DNA from: Paenibacillus ginsengihumi DSM 21568 | GTDB taxonomy: Bacteria; Bacillota; Bacilli; Paenibacillales; NBRC-103111 | Direction: 5' to 3' | Assembly (NCBI RefSeq): GCF_000380965.1 | Contig: NZ_KB905557.1 | Coordinates: 62,001 to 126,000 of the forward strand | Length of the DNA stretch: 64,000 nt | In this document: positions 54,295 through 63,840 of the stretch, one piece after another | Position numbering within the stretch: the first letter of the stretch is position 1 | Layout of the letters: each line of letters begins with the position of its first letter | Notes under the pieces: model-generated | What the model was told of the DNA's origin: nothing | Database searches by the model: none | The model's input: the letters and a program-made list of their open reading frames with translations, nothing else | Program-made: the position numbers and the translations under genes

Positions 54295-54692
54295 TACAGA
54301 TCCTCTCCTTCAGGGTCCGGCCGGACCATATCCTGCCGCTCCCGATTTTTCTCCAGCTGGCGGCGGACGGCAGCGCGCAGCGGATCTTCCGGCACGCTCA
54401 CGACGCTATCCCCCGCCACCCGCGCTTGGCAGGCCAGACGATACCCTTCGTGCCTCAGGGCCCCCAGCTTGCGCAGCTCGCCTGCCTGGGGCGGCGAAAG
54501 CGCCGAGCCTGGCGCCGCCTTGATCTTGCACATGAGACAGGCCGCGTTGCCGCCGCATCTTGTCCGTATATGCACGCGGGCTTTGGCCGCGGCCAGCAGC
54601 ACGGTTGTCCCTGGACGCACCTGAGCGGACTTGCCTTCAGGCATGAACGTAATCAGCGCCTTCACGAGCTTGAAGCACTCCTTTCGTCTCAT
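54294..54692 (-). CDS. 2Fe-2S ferredoxin-like protein
   Basis: 132 residues. Cys ligands in RTRCGGNAACLMCK (C-x5-C-x2-C) and, about 38 residues on, RLACQARV. This is the plant-type ferredoxin pattern, with an extended charged C-terminus. It carries electrons in the cytoplasm; partner unknown. ATG at 54692 overlaps the upstream stop by 4 bp; a GTG at 54665 with AAAGGAG before it is an alternative. Not part of the B. subtilis order. Confidence 0.82.
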   Translation of the reverse strand: MRRKECFKLVKALITFMPEGKSAQVRPGTTVLLAAAKARVHIRTRCGGNAACLMCKIKAAPGSALSPPQAGELRKLGALRHEGYRLACQARVAGDSVVSVPEDPLRAAVRRQLEKNRERQDMVRPDPEGEDL

Positions 54693-55321
54693 TCGCTCCC
54701 GCTGCAGCTTAAAAGCCGCTCCAGCCTGCGCCGAAGCGGGAGGCTGATCTGCTGGCGTTCCAGCAGCGACTTAAGCGCCAGCTGATGCCGCCGCGGATTC
54801 ACGGAGCGGCAGTGCGCGGCGATCGCCTCGTAACGGTCCGCCCGTTCCCTCATAACGTTGAACAGGAGCTCATGGGCGAGCGGCATCAGGAGGAGCGAGG
54901 CGCCTCCGCTCCCGGCATCGGCCGCGCCGTCCGGGTCATGCCTTTCCGCCCAGCTCGCCGCCCAATCCCGGGCTTCTACTTTATATTCGCTGTCCTGGGC
55001 GAACACCTCAAAACCTCCGACGAGCTCCACCGGCACTCCGGCAATCTCGTAATGGCTCAGCAGCGAGCGGTATAAACCGCCTGCGTTCTCGGACTGGCCA
55101 TCCACCGCATAAGCGCTCAGCTTGCAATGAATGTCCAGCGCGTCTGTTCGGTCGGCGTACAGATCCAGATCGCGGGGCAGCGCCGCCAGGCTCACGCCCT
55201 GCAGCATCAGCCCGGTGCTTCCGCCGACAAGCCAGGTGCACCCCGTTCCGGCCGTCAAGCCGTGAATGATTCGCAGCGCTTCGCGAAGCTTGTCCGCCGC
55301 ATTCGGCCGGTTCGTTGTCAT
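54689..55321 (-). CDS. Nucleotidyltransferase-fold protein
   Basis: 210 residues. VGGSTGLMLQG (32-42) and RDLDLYAD with Asp51/Asp53, plus Glu99 in VPVELVGG, make the hG[GS]...DxD...E triad of the DNA polymerase beta-like superfamily. A helical C-terminus follows. Members include antibiotic-modifying enzymes and toxin nucleotidyltransferases (MNT, AbiEii). Substrate unknown. It overlaps the ferredoxin gene by 4 bp. Confidence 0.68.
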   Translation of the reverse strand: MTTNRPNAADKLREALRIIHGLTAGTGCTWLVGGSTGLMLQGVSLAALPRDLDLYADRTDALDIHCKLSAYAVDGQSENAGGLYRSLLSHYEIAGVPVELVGGFEVFAQDSEYKVEARDWAASWAERHDPDGAADAGSGGASLLLMPLAHELLFNVMRERADRYEAIAAHCRSVNPRRHQLALKSLLERQQISLPLRRRLERLLSCSGSE

Positions 55322-55416
55322 CGTTCTTCATCCTCTTGCCTGTAGTAAATAGGTTTCGCAACTTGTACTCCAGCTTAGCTGAACAACGGTTGGCCAAGCC
55401 GCGCCGATCGTTTCTT

Positions 55417-55596
55417 TTATAATATAGAAACAGCCATATACAGTAAAATCGGAATAAACAGCAGAAAGGCGATAATCGACAAAATGACCCGGACGATGCC
55501 AGTCGTTTTGTTCCGGGCAAAAGTAATGAGCAGCGATGCGGCAATCATCAAACCGATCGCAATGAACGAGGCCCACATTTTATCCATTGGCGACAT
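55417..55596 (-). CDS. yphE: Small membrane protein YphE (DUF2768)
   Basis: 59 residues with two membrane helices (about 8-25 and 37-58). MSPMDKMWASFIAIGLM fits the DUF2768 N-terminus, so the ATG at 55596 is preferred over 55611. Located between spoVIF-type gene/gpsA and yphF as in B. subtilis. Function unknown. Confidence 0.7.
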   Translation of the reverse strand: MSPMDKMWASFIAIGLMIAASLLITFARNKTTGIVRVILSIIAFLLFIPILLYMAVSIL

Positions 55597-55681
55597 ACCG
55601 AACGATCCCATCCTTCACCGTATCATGATCATTCTCGTATTATACACAATATCGAAGCGATAGGGAAAGCCTGCTTTGCGC

Positions 55682-55725
55682 AAAACCAAACGCCGCAGGC
55701 GGCCCGGATCGGACCGCCTGCGGCG
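55682..55725 (-). terminator. Strong GC hairpin after the SpoVIF-family gene
   Basis: CGCCGCAGGCGG pairs perfectly with CCGCCTGCGGCG, followed by TTTGGTTTT on the minus strand. Confidence 0.82.
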
Positions 55726-55740
55726 AATAGCGGATAGCGC

Positions 55741-56022
55741 TTATTTTTTGGACGAGATCATCTTGACCAGCTGCTCCATGCTGTTCTGATCGACCTTGCT
55801 GCTCTTGATCGCATGAATCAACTCTTTGATCGTCGCCTCGGATACGGGGATGTTCACCAGACTCGACACTTGCTTGATCAGCTGCCGCAGCTGAGCCTCG
55901 CTTTGCATCGTCGAAGGCTTGACGCCGCTGGCCAGCTTGTAGATGTCTTTCTCCGACACCGATTTGCCTGTTTTCTTCTTGACGATGTTCAGCACGTCTT
56001 TGGGCGTATTTTTGCCTGCCAT
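55741..56022 (-). CDS. Stage VI sporulation protein F family
   Basis: 93 residues, basic and helical (DVLNIVKKKTGKSVSEKDIY, SEAQLRQLIKQVSSLVNIPV, EQLVKMISSKK). It matches the small SpoVIF family, which in B. subtilis helps coat assembly. ATG after GAGGAGG. A mother-cell-like -10 lies upstream. Confidence 0.7.
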   Translation of the reverse strand: MAGKNTPKDVLNIVKKKTGKSVSEKDIYKLASGVKPSTMQSEAQLRQLIKQVSSLVNIPVSEATIKELIHAIKSSKVDQNSMEQLVKMISSKK

Positions 56023-56072
56023 GCTATACCTCCTCGGTCCTGAAACTGCTCAACCTTGAGTAAAGCCTGAGG

Positions 56073-56081
56073 TATTGTATG
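56073..56081 (-). promoter_or_regulatory. Mother-cell-type -10 element before the SpoVIF-family gene
   Basis: CATACAATA on the minus strand fits sigma-K (CATAnnnTA) and also sigma-E (CATACAnT) -10 patterns. No convincing -35 is seen; a GGCGGC/GCCGCC hairpin lies just upstream. Confidence 0.4.
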
Positions 56082-56153
56082 CATGGCGGCACGCCGCCCG
56101 TGTAGACGCATGCCCGCTAGAGGAGCAATTTCGCCAAGAGCTATGCGCTTCCG

Positions 56154-57188
56154 TCAGCTTCTCGGCAGAGCCGCTTCCTCCAGCTCGTGAGTGCGCACTC
56201 TGCCCATCAGATCTTCCACGGCCGCTTCGGGATCTTTCCCTTCGAACAGCACCTGATGCAGCTGCGATGTAATCGGCATCGTGATCTCGTATTGCGCGGC
56301 AAGCGTATAGGCTGCTTGCGTCGTCTTGACGCCCTCGACGACCATGCCCATACGGCTGAGCACCTCGTCCAGCGGGAGCCGCTGAGCCAGCAGCGAGCCG
56401 GCCCGCCAGTTGCGGCTGTGACGGCTCGTGCACGTCACGACCAGATCGCCGATGCCGGCAAGCCCGGCGAACGTCGGTGGATGGGCGCCCATCGCTGTGC
56501 CGAGCCTCGTTATTTCGGCCAGACCGCGGGTGAGCAGCGCCGCCTTGGCATTGTCCCCGAAGCCGAGCCCGTCGGACAGTCCGGCTCCGAGGGCGATGAT
56601 GTTCTTGAGCGCGCCCCCGACCTCCACTCCGACGACATCGGGATTCGTGTACACCCTGAAATAGTGATTGATCAGCAAATCTTGCGCCTGCTCGGCAGCC
56701 TTCAGGCATTTCGCGGCCACGACGACGGTCGTCGGCTTGCGGCCGATCACTTCCTCCGCGTGGCTCGGCCCGGACAGGACGACGATTCGCTCCGGGTCAT
56801 AGTCCGGCAGCTCGTCCGCCAGCACCTCGCTCATCCGCTTCAAGGACCCGCTCTCGAACCCTTTGGTCGCATGGACAACCAGCGTGCCCTGCTCCAAATA
56901 AACCCGCATTTGCCCGGCTACCTCGCGCATGGCAGAGGACGGCGCCACGACAAAGACGGCCTCGGCTCCTTTCAATGCCTCCTGCATCGATACCGTCGCC
57001 TGAATATTCGGGGAAAGCTCCGCATCGGGCAAATATTTGCTGTTATGGCGCCTAGTGTTAATATCGCGGGCCTGCGCTTCGCTGCGCGTCCAGAGCGCAA
57101 CCTCGCGATGATTATCCGCAAGCACAGACGCGATCGCTGTCCCCCAACTGCCTGCCACCAATACGGCTGCTTTGCCAACTACCGGCAT
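56154..57188 (-). CDS. gpsA: NAD(P)H-dependent glycerol-3-phosphate dehydrogenase
   Basis: 344 residues. Reduces DHAP to glycerol-3-phosphate for phospholipids. SGPSHAEEV, GALKNIIALGAG (catalytic Lys) and AGIGDLVVTC are intact. The cofactor loop reads VLVAGSWGTA where the family has VLGAGSWGTA, so the first Gly is Val. It precedes no terminator and follows plsY by 67 bp. Confidence 0.95.
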   Translation of the reverse strand: MPVVGKAAVLVAGSWGTAIASVLADNHREVALWTRSEAQARDINTRRHNSKYLPDAELSPNIQATVSMQEALKGAEAVFVVAPSSAMREVAGQMRVYLEQGTLVVHATKGFESGSLKRMSEVLADELPDYDPERIVVLSGPSHAEEVIGRKPTTVVVAAKCLKAAEQAQDLLINHYFRVYTNPDVVGVEVGGALKNIIALGAGLSDGLGFGDNAKAALLTRGLAEITRLGTAMGAHPPTFAGLAGIGDLVVTCTSRHSRNWRAGSLLAQRLPLDEVLSRMGMVVEGVKTTQAAYTLAAQYEITMPITSQLHQVLFEGKDPEAAVEDLMGRVRTHELEEAALPRS

Positions 57189-57255
57189 ACGCTCCCTCCA
57201 TCCAATGCGTTAGTCCGCTTGCCCTCATGACGATCTTCGCCGGGGGTAACCGCCG

Positions 57256-57852
57256 TCAGCCTTTCTTTTTAGCCCCCAGCTTGTTCTCTTGACCCTTGAT
57301 CAGCTTGACGATGTTGCTTCTGTGCCGAATCCAGGCGAACAGGAACAGCAGCAAGCTTAAAATCCATATTTCCAGGGGCAGCTTCATAAACCAGATAAAA
57401 ATCGGCAAGAGACCGGTAAACAATAATGAGCCCAAGGAAACATACCGTGTCAATACGATAGATAGAATCGCGATAATTCCGGCGTAGAGCGCCGGCCAAA
57501 AAGCGAGCGTCGCCATGACGCCGATCGTCGTGGCGATGCCTTTGCCGCCCCGAAAGCCGAAAAACACCGGCCAGTTATGCCCGGCAATGACGCTAAGCCC
57601 GCTGAGAACAGCGACCAGCGGATTGCCTCCGCTTAGCGCCTGGCCGATCAGCACGGCGCCGATGCCCTTGATTACGTCCAGCGAAAGCACCGCTATGCCC
57701 GGACCGACGCCGAGCACGCGAAGCGTGTTGGTCGCTCCCGCATTGCCGCTGCCGTGCTTGCGGATGTCGATGCCCTTCAGCACCTTGCCCGCCAGGAAAC
57801 TAAAGCTGATCGAGCCCAGCAAATACCCGATCAGCATGGCTAAGATCGTCAT
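57256..57852 (-). CDS. plsY: Acyl-phosphate:glycerol-3-phosphate acyltransferase
   Basis: 198 residues, five membrane helices. GSISFSFLAGK, KHGSGNAGATNTLRVLG and GHNWPVFFGFRGGKGIATT are the three PlsY motifs. It uses the GpsA product, so adjacency is functional. ATG at 57852, 11 nt after GGAGAG. Confidence 0.97.
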   Translation of the reverse strand: MTILAMLIGYLLGSISFSFLAGKVLKGIDIRKHGSGNAGATNTLRVLGVGPGIAVLSLDVIKGIGAVLIGQALSGGNPLVAVLSGLSVIAGHNWPVFFGFRGGKGIATTIGVMATLAFWPALYAGIIAILSIVLTRYVSLGSLLFTGLLPIFIWFMKLPLEIWILSLLLFLFAWIRHRSNIVKLIKGQENKLGAKKKG

Positions 57853-57868
57853 CAAAGCTGCATCTCTC

Positions 57869-59191
57869 CTATTCCTCCGTCGATTTCCTGCGCGTAAACA
57901 GTCTGAGCGGCGTCCCTTCGAAACCGAACGCGGCTCTGATTCGATTCTCGAGGTAACGCTCGTAGGAGAAATGCATCAGCTCCGGATCGTTCACGAAAAA
58001 CACGAATGTCGGCGGTTTCACGGCCACCTGCGTAGCGTAGTTGATTCGCAGCCGCTTGCCCTTGTCCGTTGGCGGAGGATTCATCGCCACGGCATCGGAA
58101 ACGACGTCGTTCAAGAGATGCGTCGGCACCCTCATATGATGCTGTTCCGCCACCTGGTCCACGACCGGCAGCAGCTTGTGCAGCTTCTGCTTCGTCTTGG
58201 CCGACAAAAACACGATCGGAGCGTAAGTCATAAACAGAAAATGATCGCGTATTCTTTGCGAAAACTGATGCATCGTCTTGTCGTCTTTCTCGACGATATC
58301 CCATTTGTTGACGACGAAGACGGCGGCCTTCCCCGCCTCGTGGGCGTACCCGGCAATATGCTTATCCTGCTCGATGATTCCTTCCTCGCCGTTGAGGACG
58401 ACAAGCACGACGTCGGCGCGCTCGATCGCTCTCATCGCCCGCATTACGCTGTATTTCTCGGTCGCCTCGTACACCTTGCCGCGCTTGCGCATGCCCGCCG
58501 TATCGATGATGACGTATTTTTGCCCGTCCTTCTCGAAGGGGGTATCGATCGCATCGCGCGTCGTTCCGGCAATATCGCTGACGATGACCCTCTCTTCCCC
58601 AAGGATGGCGTTGACCAGCGACGACTTGCCCACATTCGGACGGCCGATCAGCGCGACCTTGATGACGTCCTCGCCGTATTCGTCCGCTTCGCTTTCCGGG
58701 AAGTGCCGGATCACCTCGTCCAGCAAATCGCCGAGGCCCGTACCGTGGGCTCCCGAGATGCCTACAACGTCGCCGAAGCCGAGGCTGTAGAATTCGTATA
58801 TGTCGTCCTGCCGCTGCAAATTATCGACCTTGTTGGCGGCGACGATGACCGGCTTCTTGGCGCGGTAGAGCATTTGCGCCACCTCGCTGTCTGCCGGCGT
58901 AATGCCGGCCTTGGCGTCGACCATAAAGACGATGACGTCCGCCTCCTCAATCGCCAGCTCCGCCTGCATGCGGACAGAGCGCATGATTTCATCGTCGCCC
59001 TCAATCTCGATACCGCCCGTATCGATGACGCTGAACTGTCGATTCAGCCATTCGCCGGTTCCGTACAACCGGTCCCGGGTCACTCCCGGTTTATCTTCCA
59101 CGATCGCCAGCTTGTCCCCGATAATGCGGTTAAATATTGTCGATTTCCCCACATTCGGACGCCCGACGATCGCTACGATCGGTTTGGCCAT
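57869..59191 (-). CDS. der: Ribosome-assembly GTPase Der (EngA)
   Basis: 440 residues. Two G domains, [24 protein letters not shown] and [24 protein letters not shown] with NKVD and NKWD, then a KH-like domain. Needed for 50S assembly. Essential family. Confidence 0.98.
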   Translation of the reverse strand: MAKPIVAIVGRPNVGKSTIFNRIIGDKLAIVEDKPGVTRDRLYGTGEWLNRQFSVIDTGGIEIEGDDEIMRSVRMQAELAIEEADVIVFMVDAKAGITPADSEVAQMLYRAKKPVIVAANKVDNLQRQDDIYEFYSLGFGDVVGISGAHGTGLGDLLDEVIRHFPESEADEYGEDVIKVALIGRPNVGKSSLVNAILGEERVIVSDIAGTTRDAIDTPFEKDGQKYVIIDTAGMRKRGKVYEATEKYSVMRAMRAIERADVVLVVLNGEEGIIEQDKHIAGYAHEAGKAAVFVVNKWDIVEKDDKTMHQFSQRIRDHFLFMTYAPIVFLSAKTKQKLHKLLPVVDQVAEQHHMRVPTHLLNDVVSDAVAMNPPPTDKGKRLRINYATQVAVKPPTFVFFVNDPELMHFSYERYLENRIRAAFGFEGTPLRLFTRRKSTEE

Positions 59192-59286
59192 GATCCTGCT
59201 TCATTCCCTTCATCGTACGCCTGCATCTCAAGCTCCGAGATTATATCATAGCAAAAAGTGGTTCGCAAGTAAATGCAGCCTGCCGT

Positions 59287-59940
59287 CTAAGCGGTCTTGT
59301 CCGGCTCCCCGCCCCCTTGTTTCGATCTGCGGATTCGCCCCAGCGCAAACCCGGCCGCTTTCCTCATCGCTGCTCCGACCGACTGCAAAGCAAGCGACAA
59401 TCCGCGCGACACCGCCACCGTCATCCACCACATGTCTTGAAAGCCCGGGCCGCCGATATCATGCGGCACCTGAGCCCGGTGCGCATACCAATGCAGCCAT
59501 TCCCCGCCGACAAGGCCGAGCGACAAGGCGGCTAACTGCGCAGCCGGGGATTTGAGCAGCACGGCGGACATTAGTCCGAGATACAGAGCGACCGTCCACT
59601 CTGCATTCATGACCATGATCGCGGGCGCGATATGCACGGTCTCCAGCAGAAAGAAGGCTACCGAAGCGAGCAGCATCGAGACCGACACTATATGAAGCTG
59701 ATACAGACGGCGCTCCGTCCGGTACAGCACGAAGAGAGCCATTCCCGCCAATATCGGAATGCTGCCGTACATTCGCGCCTCCCCTGTCGGCAATCGGCAA
59801 GGCGCCAGCGTAAACCACAGCATAAAAAAAAGAAGCAGGCTCCGATGAGCGATACCTCTTATAATTGTATCCTTCCAGCCGCTGGCCAGCAAAATCAGCG
59901 TTACGACAATAAGCAGCAAGGACATATACCCCGGATTCAT
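59287..59940 (-). CDS. YphA-like integral membrane protein
   Basis: 217 residues with about six hydrophobic segments and a basic C-terminal tail (RIRRSKQGGG). ATG at 59940 follows AAGGTG. It occupies the place of yphA between der and fni in B. subtilis. Family of unknown function; assignment is mainly by position. Confidence 0.65.
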   Translation of the reverse strand: MNPGYMSLLLIVVTLILLASGWKDTIIRGIAHRSLLLFFMLWFTLAPCRLPTGEARMYGSIPILAGMALFVLYRTERRLYQLHIVSVSMLLASVAFFLLETVHIAPAIMVMNAEWTVALYLGLMSAVLLKSPAAQLAALSLGLVGGEWLHWYAHRAQVPHDIGGPGFQDMWWMTVAVSRGLSLALQSVGAAMRKAAGFALGRIRRSKQGGGEPDKTA

Positions 59941-60050
59941 CCGCTTCACCTTACAGATCTGATATTCGGCGCACCATGCTTCGCAAGCAAAATCATGTCC
60001 CGACATGTCTTAGTATGGCTGCGTCTATCCGGTTTTACTCTCTATGTCAT

Positions 60051-61118
60051 TCATCCCTTTCTCTGGGCAAAAGCGCTGATCGGTATGCCGCGCGCCTCGC
60101 ACCACTGCGCCGATTCGCCGCTCACGACGAGCGGCGTCCGCTGCAGGGCGGAGACAGACGAGGCGCCGAGCGCGGTCATCACGAGCCGCATTTCGTCATG
60201 AATCTCTCTGATTTTATCGATCAGGGCAGCCGTGCCTTCGCTGCGCAGCGCCTGTAAGAGCGCGCCCGCCATTCCGGCAGCCGACGCCCCCAAGGCCAGC
60301 GCCTTGCATACGTCGAGGCCGCTGCGCATGCCGCCTGAGGCAATGAGCGTCAAGCGCTCCGGCCGGTCGAGGCGGCTCCGCGCGTCAAGCGCCTCCAGCA
60401 ATGCGACGCTCGTTTTGCAGCCCCAGTCATTGAGCCAGGCGAGCGGCGCCTCTCTGCGGGCATTCTCGATAGCGGCGAAATTCGTGCCACCTGCGCCGCC
60501 GACATCGACGATCCGGATGCCCGCTCTCCATAACCGCTCGACGGATTCGCGGGCGATGCCGAAGCCGACCTCCTTGACGATGACGGGGACGGGCAAGCTT
60601 TCGGCAATAGCCTGAATGCGTTCAAGCCTGCCCCGGAAATCGCGGTCTCCCTCCGGCATGATGAGCTCCTGCATCGCATTGAGATGAATTTGCAGCGCGT
60701 CGGCGCGCAGCATCTCGACCGCTCTCATCGCTTCGTCGACCGTCGCCTCGCCGCCCAAATTGCCGAAGACGAGACCGTCCGGATTGACGCTTCGGACGAC
60801 GCGATAGCTGGCAGCCAGGTCGGGATTGCGGATCGCTGCCATCTGCGAGCCGACCGCCATGGCGATGCCCGTCTCTCGCGCGGCAACGGCAAGCTCCCGG
60901 TTGATCGCTTCCGTCTCCGGAGCCCCTCCGGTCATGGCATTAATAAGAATCGGCGAGCTCATCGCGAGCTCGCCGATTCGGGTATGCAGCGAAATGCCGT
61001 CCAGATGGGCTTCAGGAAGCGCATTGGGCACGAACGCGATATCGCTCATCCCCTGCTCGCCGCTTTGGCCAAGCTTCAGGGCATGGCGGATATGCTCCAT
61101 CTTCCTTGATATACGCAA
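60051..61118 (-). CDS. fni: Type 2 isopentenyl-diphosphate delta-isomerase
   Basis: 355 residues, FMN-dependent. Interconverts IPP and DMAPP, feeding HepS/HepT. RKMEHIRHAL opens the family; NAMTGGAPET, HLNAMQEL and VGFGIA follow. The TTG start, 8 nt after GAGGG, is preferred because the conserved RK of the N-terminus lies before the first ATG. Confidence 0.94.
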   Translation of the reverse strand: MRISRKMEHIRHALKLGQSGEQGMSDIAFVPNALPEAHLDGISLHTRIGELAMSSPILINAMTGGAPETEAINRELAVAARETGIAMAVGSQMAAIRNPDLAASYRVVRSVNPDGLVFGNLGGEATVDEAMRAVEMLRADALQIHLNAMQELIMPEGDRDFRGRLERIQAIAESLPVPVIVKEVGFGIARESVERLWRAGIRIVDVGGAGGTNFAAIENARREAPLAWLNDWGCKTSVALLEALDARSRLDRPERLTLIASGGMRSGLDVCKALALGASAAGMAGALLQALRSEGTAALIDKIREIHDEMRLVMTALGASSVSALQRTPLVVSGESAQWCEARGIPISAFAQRKG

Positions 61119-61145
61119 AGCCTGTTCCCTCTTTCGAATGGCCTC

Positions 61146-62360
61146 TTATTTGAACTTGCTCAGCTTATCGCCGAAACGCTCGCCGAGCGTCAGGCTAAGG
61201 CCCTGGTTCTCTTCCTGCGCCTGAGCGTCCTTCCGCGGCGCTCTATCTTGTCTCGGCTCGCGCGCAGGCGCTTCTTCCGTCTCCTTGATGCTGAGGGAAA
61301 TCCGCTTTTCGTCCGGATTCATATCCAGCACCTTCACCTTAACCTCTTGACCTTCCTTCAGAACCTCGAACGGAGTGGCTACATGGCGATGAGCGATTTG
61401 CGAGACGTGCACAAGCCCTTCGACGCCCGGATACACTTCGACGAAAGCGCCGAACTGAACAAGCCGTTTGACCGTGCCGGTCACGATGTCGCCGGTCTGA
61501 ATCTCGCCTTTTACTTTCTCCCAAGGCCCCGGCTCCGTTGCCTTGATGCTGAGCGAGATGCGCTCGTTAGCCGGATCGACCTTCAGCACCTTCACCTTCA
61601 CTTGGTCGCCTTCCTTGACTACCTCGGACGGCGTCTCTACGTGATGCCATGCCATCTCGGAAATATGCACGAGTCCGTCCACGCCGCCGATATCGACGAA
61701 TGCACCGAACTGGGTCAGACGCTGCACCGTTCCGGTCAGCTCCTGGCCAACTTGAATACTGGAGAGCACCTCTTGCTTCTTCGCTTCAAACTCCTCGTCC
61801 AGCACGTCCTTTTGGGAAAGGATGACTTTGTTCTTCTCGCGATCCATCTCTTTCACGCGGAGGCGCAGCGTACGGCCTTTGTAATCGCTGAAATCCTCGA
61901 CGAAGTTGCGCTCGACCATGGAAGCCGGCACGAATCCGCGCAGACCGATGTCGACGACAAGGCCGCCCTTAACGACTTCGGCCACTTTCGCTTCGAGGAT
62001 CGTCTTATTCTCCATATCGGCAGCGAGCTTTTCCCATGCTTTCTCGCTGTCGACGGCGCGTTTGGACAGGACGAGCTTCTCCTTGTTGTCGTCGATCGTT
62101 ACGACCTTAAGCTCAACCTCCTGGCCTTCCTGCAGCGATTCCGCAGGATTATCGACAGAGACGTTGGACAATTCGCGAGCCGGAATCACCCCGTCGTATT
62201 TATAGCCGACGTCGACGATCACTTGATCGGCCTCGACTTTGACGATCTTGCCTGTGACGATATCCCCCTTCTTCAGGAACTTGACATCGGCCATCGATTC
62301 CTCTTGGGATACCTCTCCCGTTTCGGCTTGAACGTTTTCCATTTTGAACTCATCAGACAT
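61146..62360 (-). CDS. rpsA: 30S ribosomal protein S1-like RNA-binding protein
   Basis: 404 residues with four S1 domains (for example GDIVTGKIVKV, EAKVAEVVKGG, GTVQRLTQFGAFVDIGG, GTVKRLVQFGAFVEVYPG) and an acidic/basic tail. The Firmicute form (YpfD) has four domains instead of six and its role in translation is less clear than in E. coli. ATG after AAGGAGGG. Confidence 0.94.
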   Translation of the reverse strand: MSDEFKMENVQAETGEVSQEESMADVKFLKKGDIVTGKIVKVEADQVIVDVGYKYDGVIPARELSNVSVDNPAESLQEGQEVELKVVTIDDNKEKLVLSKRAVDSEKAWEKLAADMENKTILEAKVAEVVKGGLVVDIGLRGFVPASMVERNFVEDFSDYKGRTLRLRVKEMDREKNKVILSQKDVLDEEFEAKKQEVLSSIQVGQELTGTVQRLTQFGAFVDIGGVDGLVHISEMAWHHVETPSEVVKEGDQVKVKVLKVDPANERISLSIKATEPGPWEKVKGEIQTGDIVTGTVKRLVQFGAFVEVYPGVEGLVHVSQIAHRHVATPFEVLKEGQEVKVKVLDMNPDEKRISLSIKETEEAPAREPRQDRAPRKDAQAQEENQGLSLTLGERFGDKLSKFK

Positions 62361-62445
62361 GTCCAGTACCCTCCTTGGCAACATCAAACGACTTGTATAG
62401 TATTTGGATTGAAAAAGACATTTTTCTAAAGTATTCCACGAATTC

Positions 62446-63027
62446 TCATTTCGATTCGTGCTGTGCAGCCAGTTTGCGAATCTCGCTCATGATCCGCTCC
62501 GTCGCTTGTTCCAGCCGATCTGAACCGCCTTCAGCGAAATCGCTTAAATCGACGGGCCGCCCGTAGACGACCTTCATCGGACGGAAAGGCTTATAATCAC
62601 CTATGATAGCTGCCGGAATGACCGTCGCGCCGGATTTGATCGCCAGGCTGGCTGCTCCCTTCTTCCCCATGCCTCCCGCATTATGCCGCGAGCCTTCGGG
62701 AAAGATGCCCATGACGTGTCCATCTCTCAAGAGGGAAAGGGACAGTCGGATCGATTCTTTGCTGACGCCGCCGCGCTTGACGGGAAAAGCGCCCAAAGCA
62801 GTAATCGCTTTGCCCAGCACGGGAATGTCGAACAACTCCGCCTTCGCCATATAATGAACCTTACGCTCCAGGGCAACGCCCAGAAGCGGGGGATCCCAAT
62901 TGCTGCGGTGATTCGCGCAAAGCACGACGCCGCCCTCGGCCGGAATATTCTCCATTCCGAAGGCCCGGAATCGGAACATAACGGCAAACATGATCCGGAA
63001 CACGGAACGCATAACCCCATAAAACAT
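62446..63027 (-). CDS. plsC: 1-acyl-sn-glycerol-3-phosphate acyltransferase
   Basis: 193 residues with an N-terminal hydrophobic segment. NHRSNWDPP (HxxxxD) and FPEGSR are the catalytic and binding motifs; VIPAAI follows. Makes phosphatidic acid downstream of PlsY. It is 3 bp after cmk. Confidence 0.94.
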   Translation of the reverse strand: MFYGVMRSVFRIMFAVMFRFRAFGMENIPAEGGVVLCANHRSNWDPPLLGVALERKVHYMAKAELFDIPVLGKAITALGAFPVKRGGVSKESIRLSLSLLRDGHVMGIFPEGSRHNAGGMGKKGAASLAIKSGATVIPAAIIGDYKPFRPMKVVYGRPVDLSDFAEGGSDRLEQATERIMSEIRKLAAQHESK

Positions 63028-63030
63028 AGG

Positions 63031-63711
63031 TCAGCTCCCTCCACCAACGCGCGTTCTGCACAAATCGAGAATGCGTTCCACCACTTCGGGAATTTCCATC
63101 GCGGAGGAATCGATCAGCACAGCGTCCGGCGCCTTCACAAGCGGTGAAGCTTCGCGCTGCTCGTCCATTTTGTCCCGTCTGGCAATCTCCTGCTCCAGCT
63201 GTTCCAGACTCATTCCCTGCTGCGCCCCGCCAAGTTCCCGAAACCGGCGTTCCGCCCGAATCCGCACGCTGGCGGTCAAAAAGACTTTGAGCTCAGCATC
63301 GGGAAGCACCTGGCTGCCAATGTCCCGTCCGTCCATCACGACGCCTTTGTCCTTGGCCAGCTCCTTCTGCTTCGCCGTCAACAATCGTCTGATTTCGGGG
63401 ATTGACGAAACTCGTGAAACATGACTCGTTACTTCGCGCGAACGAATCTCTCTCGTAACATCTATCCCGTCCACAAACACTTGCTGCCCGTTCTCGCCGG
63501 GTACGAGCCGAAGCTCGATCCGCTCCGTCAAAGCGATCATCTCGGCTGTCTGCTCGGGCGTAAGCCCTTCCTGCAGAACGCGCCAAGTGACGGCCCGGTA
63601 CATAGCCCCGGTATCGACGTACACAAAGCCGAGCGCTTCGGCGACGAGCCGGGCTACCGTGCTCTTCCCCGCTCCCGCCGGTCCGTCGATTGCGATGTTA
63701 AACTTATTCAA
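63031..63711 (-). CDS. cmk: Cytidylate kinase
   Basis: 226 residues. IDGPAGAGKSTVARLVA (P-loop), VDTGAMYRAVTW, DGRDIGSQVLPDA and a C-terminal lid. Phosphorylates CMP and dCMP. The start is TTG, 7 nt after AGGAGG, giving the expected N-terminus NKFNIAIDGPAG. Confidence 0.97.
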   Translation of the reverse strand: MNKFNIAIDGPAGAGKSTVARLVAEALGFVYVDTGAMYRAVTWRVLQEGLTPEQTAEMIALTERIELRLVPGENGQQVFVDGIDVTREIRSREVTSHVSRVSSIPEIRRLLTAKQKELAKDKGVVMDGRDIGSQVLPDAELKVFLTASVRIRAERRFRELGGAQQGMSLEQLEQEIARRDKMDEQREASPLVKAPDAVLIDSSAMEIPEVVERILDLCRTRVGGGS

Positions 63712-63787
63712 GATGCGGCCTCCTACACAAAAATAAAGCGGACGGGCCTTTGAAATCAAACAGGCCGAAAGCCTACGAACAAAGAAA

Positions 63788-63817
63788 ATTATACCATAGA
63801 TCGGGAGGGGATTGCAA
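63788..63817 (-). promoter_or_regulatory. Promoter of cmk-plsC-rpsA
   Basis: TTGCAA, 18 bp, TATAAT on the minus strand, with TGG before the -10 making it an extended type. Confidence 0.8.
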
Positions 63818-63840
63818 AACCGCGCTCGGAAAAGCGGCGC

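Noticed and set aside
54689-55321. AbiEii-type toxin of a toxin-antitoxin pair
   Set aside because: No antitoxin-like partner adjoins it; the neighbour is a ferredoxin, so only the nucleotidyltransferase fold is claimed.
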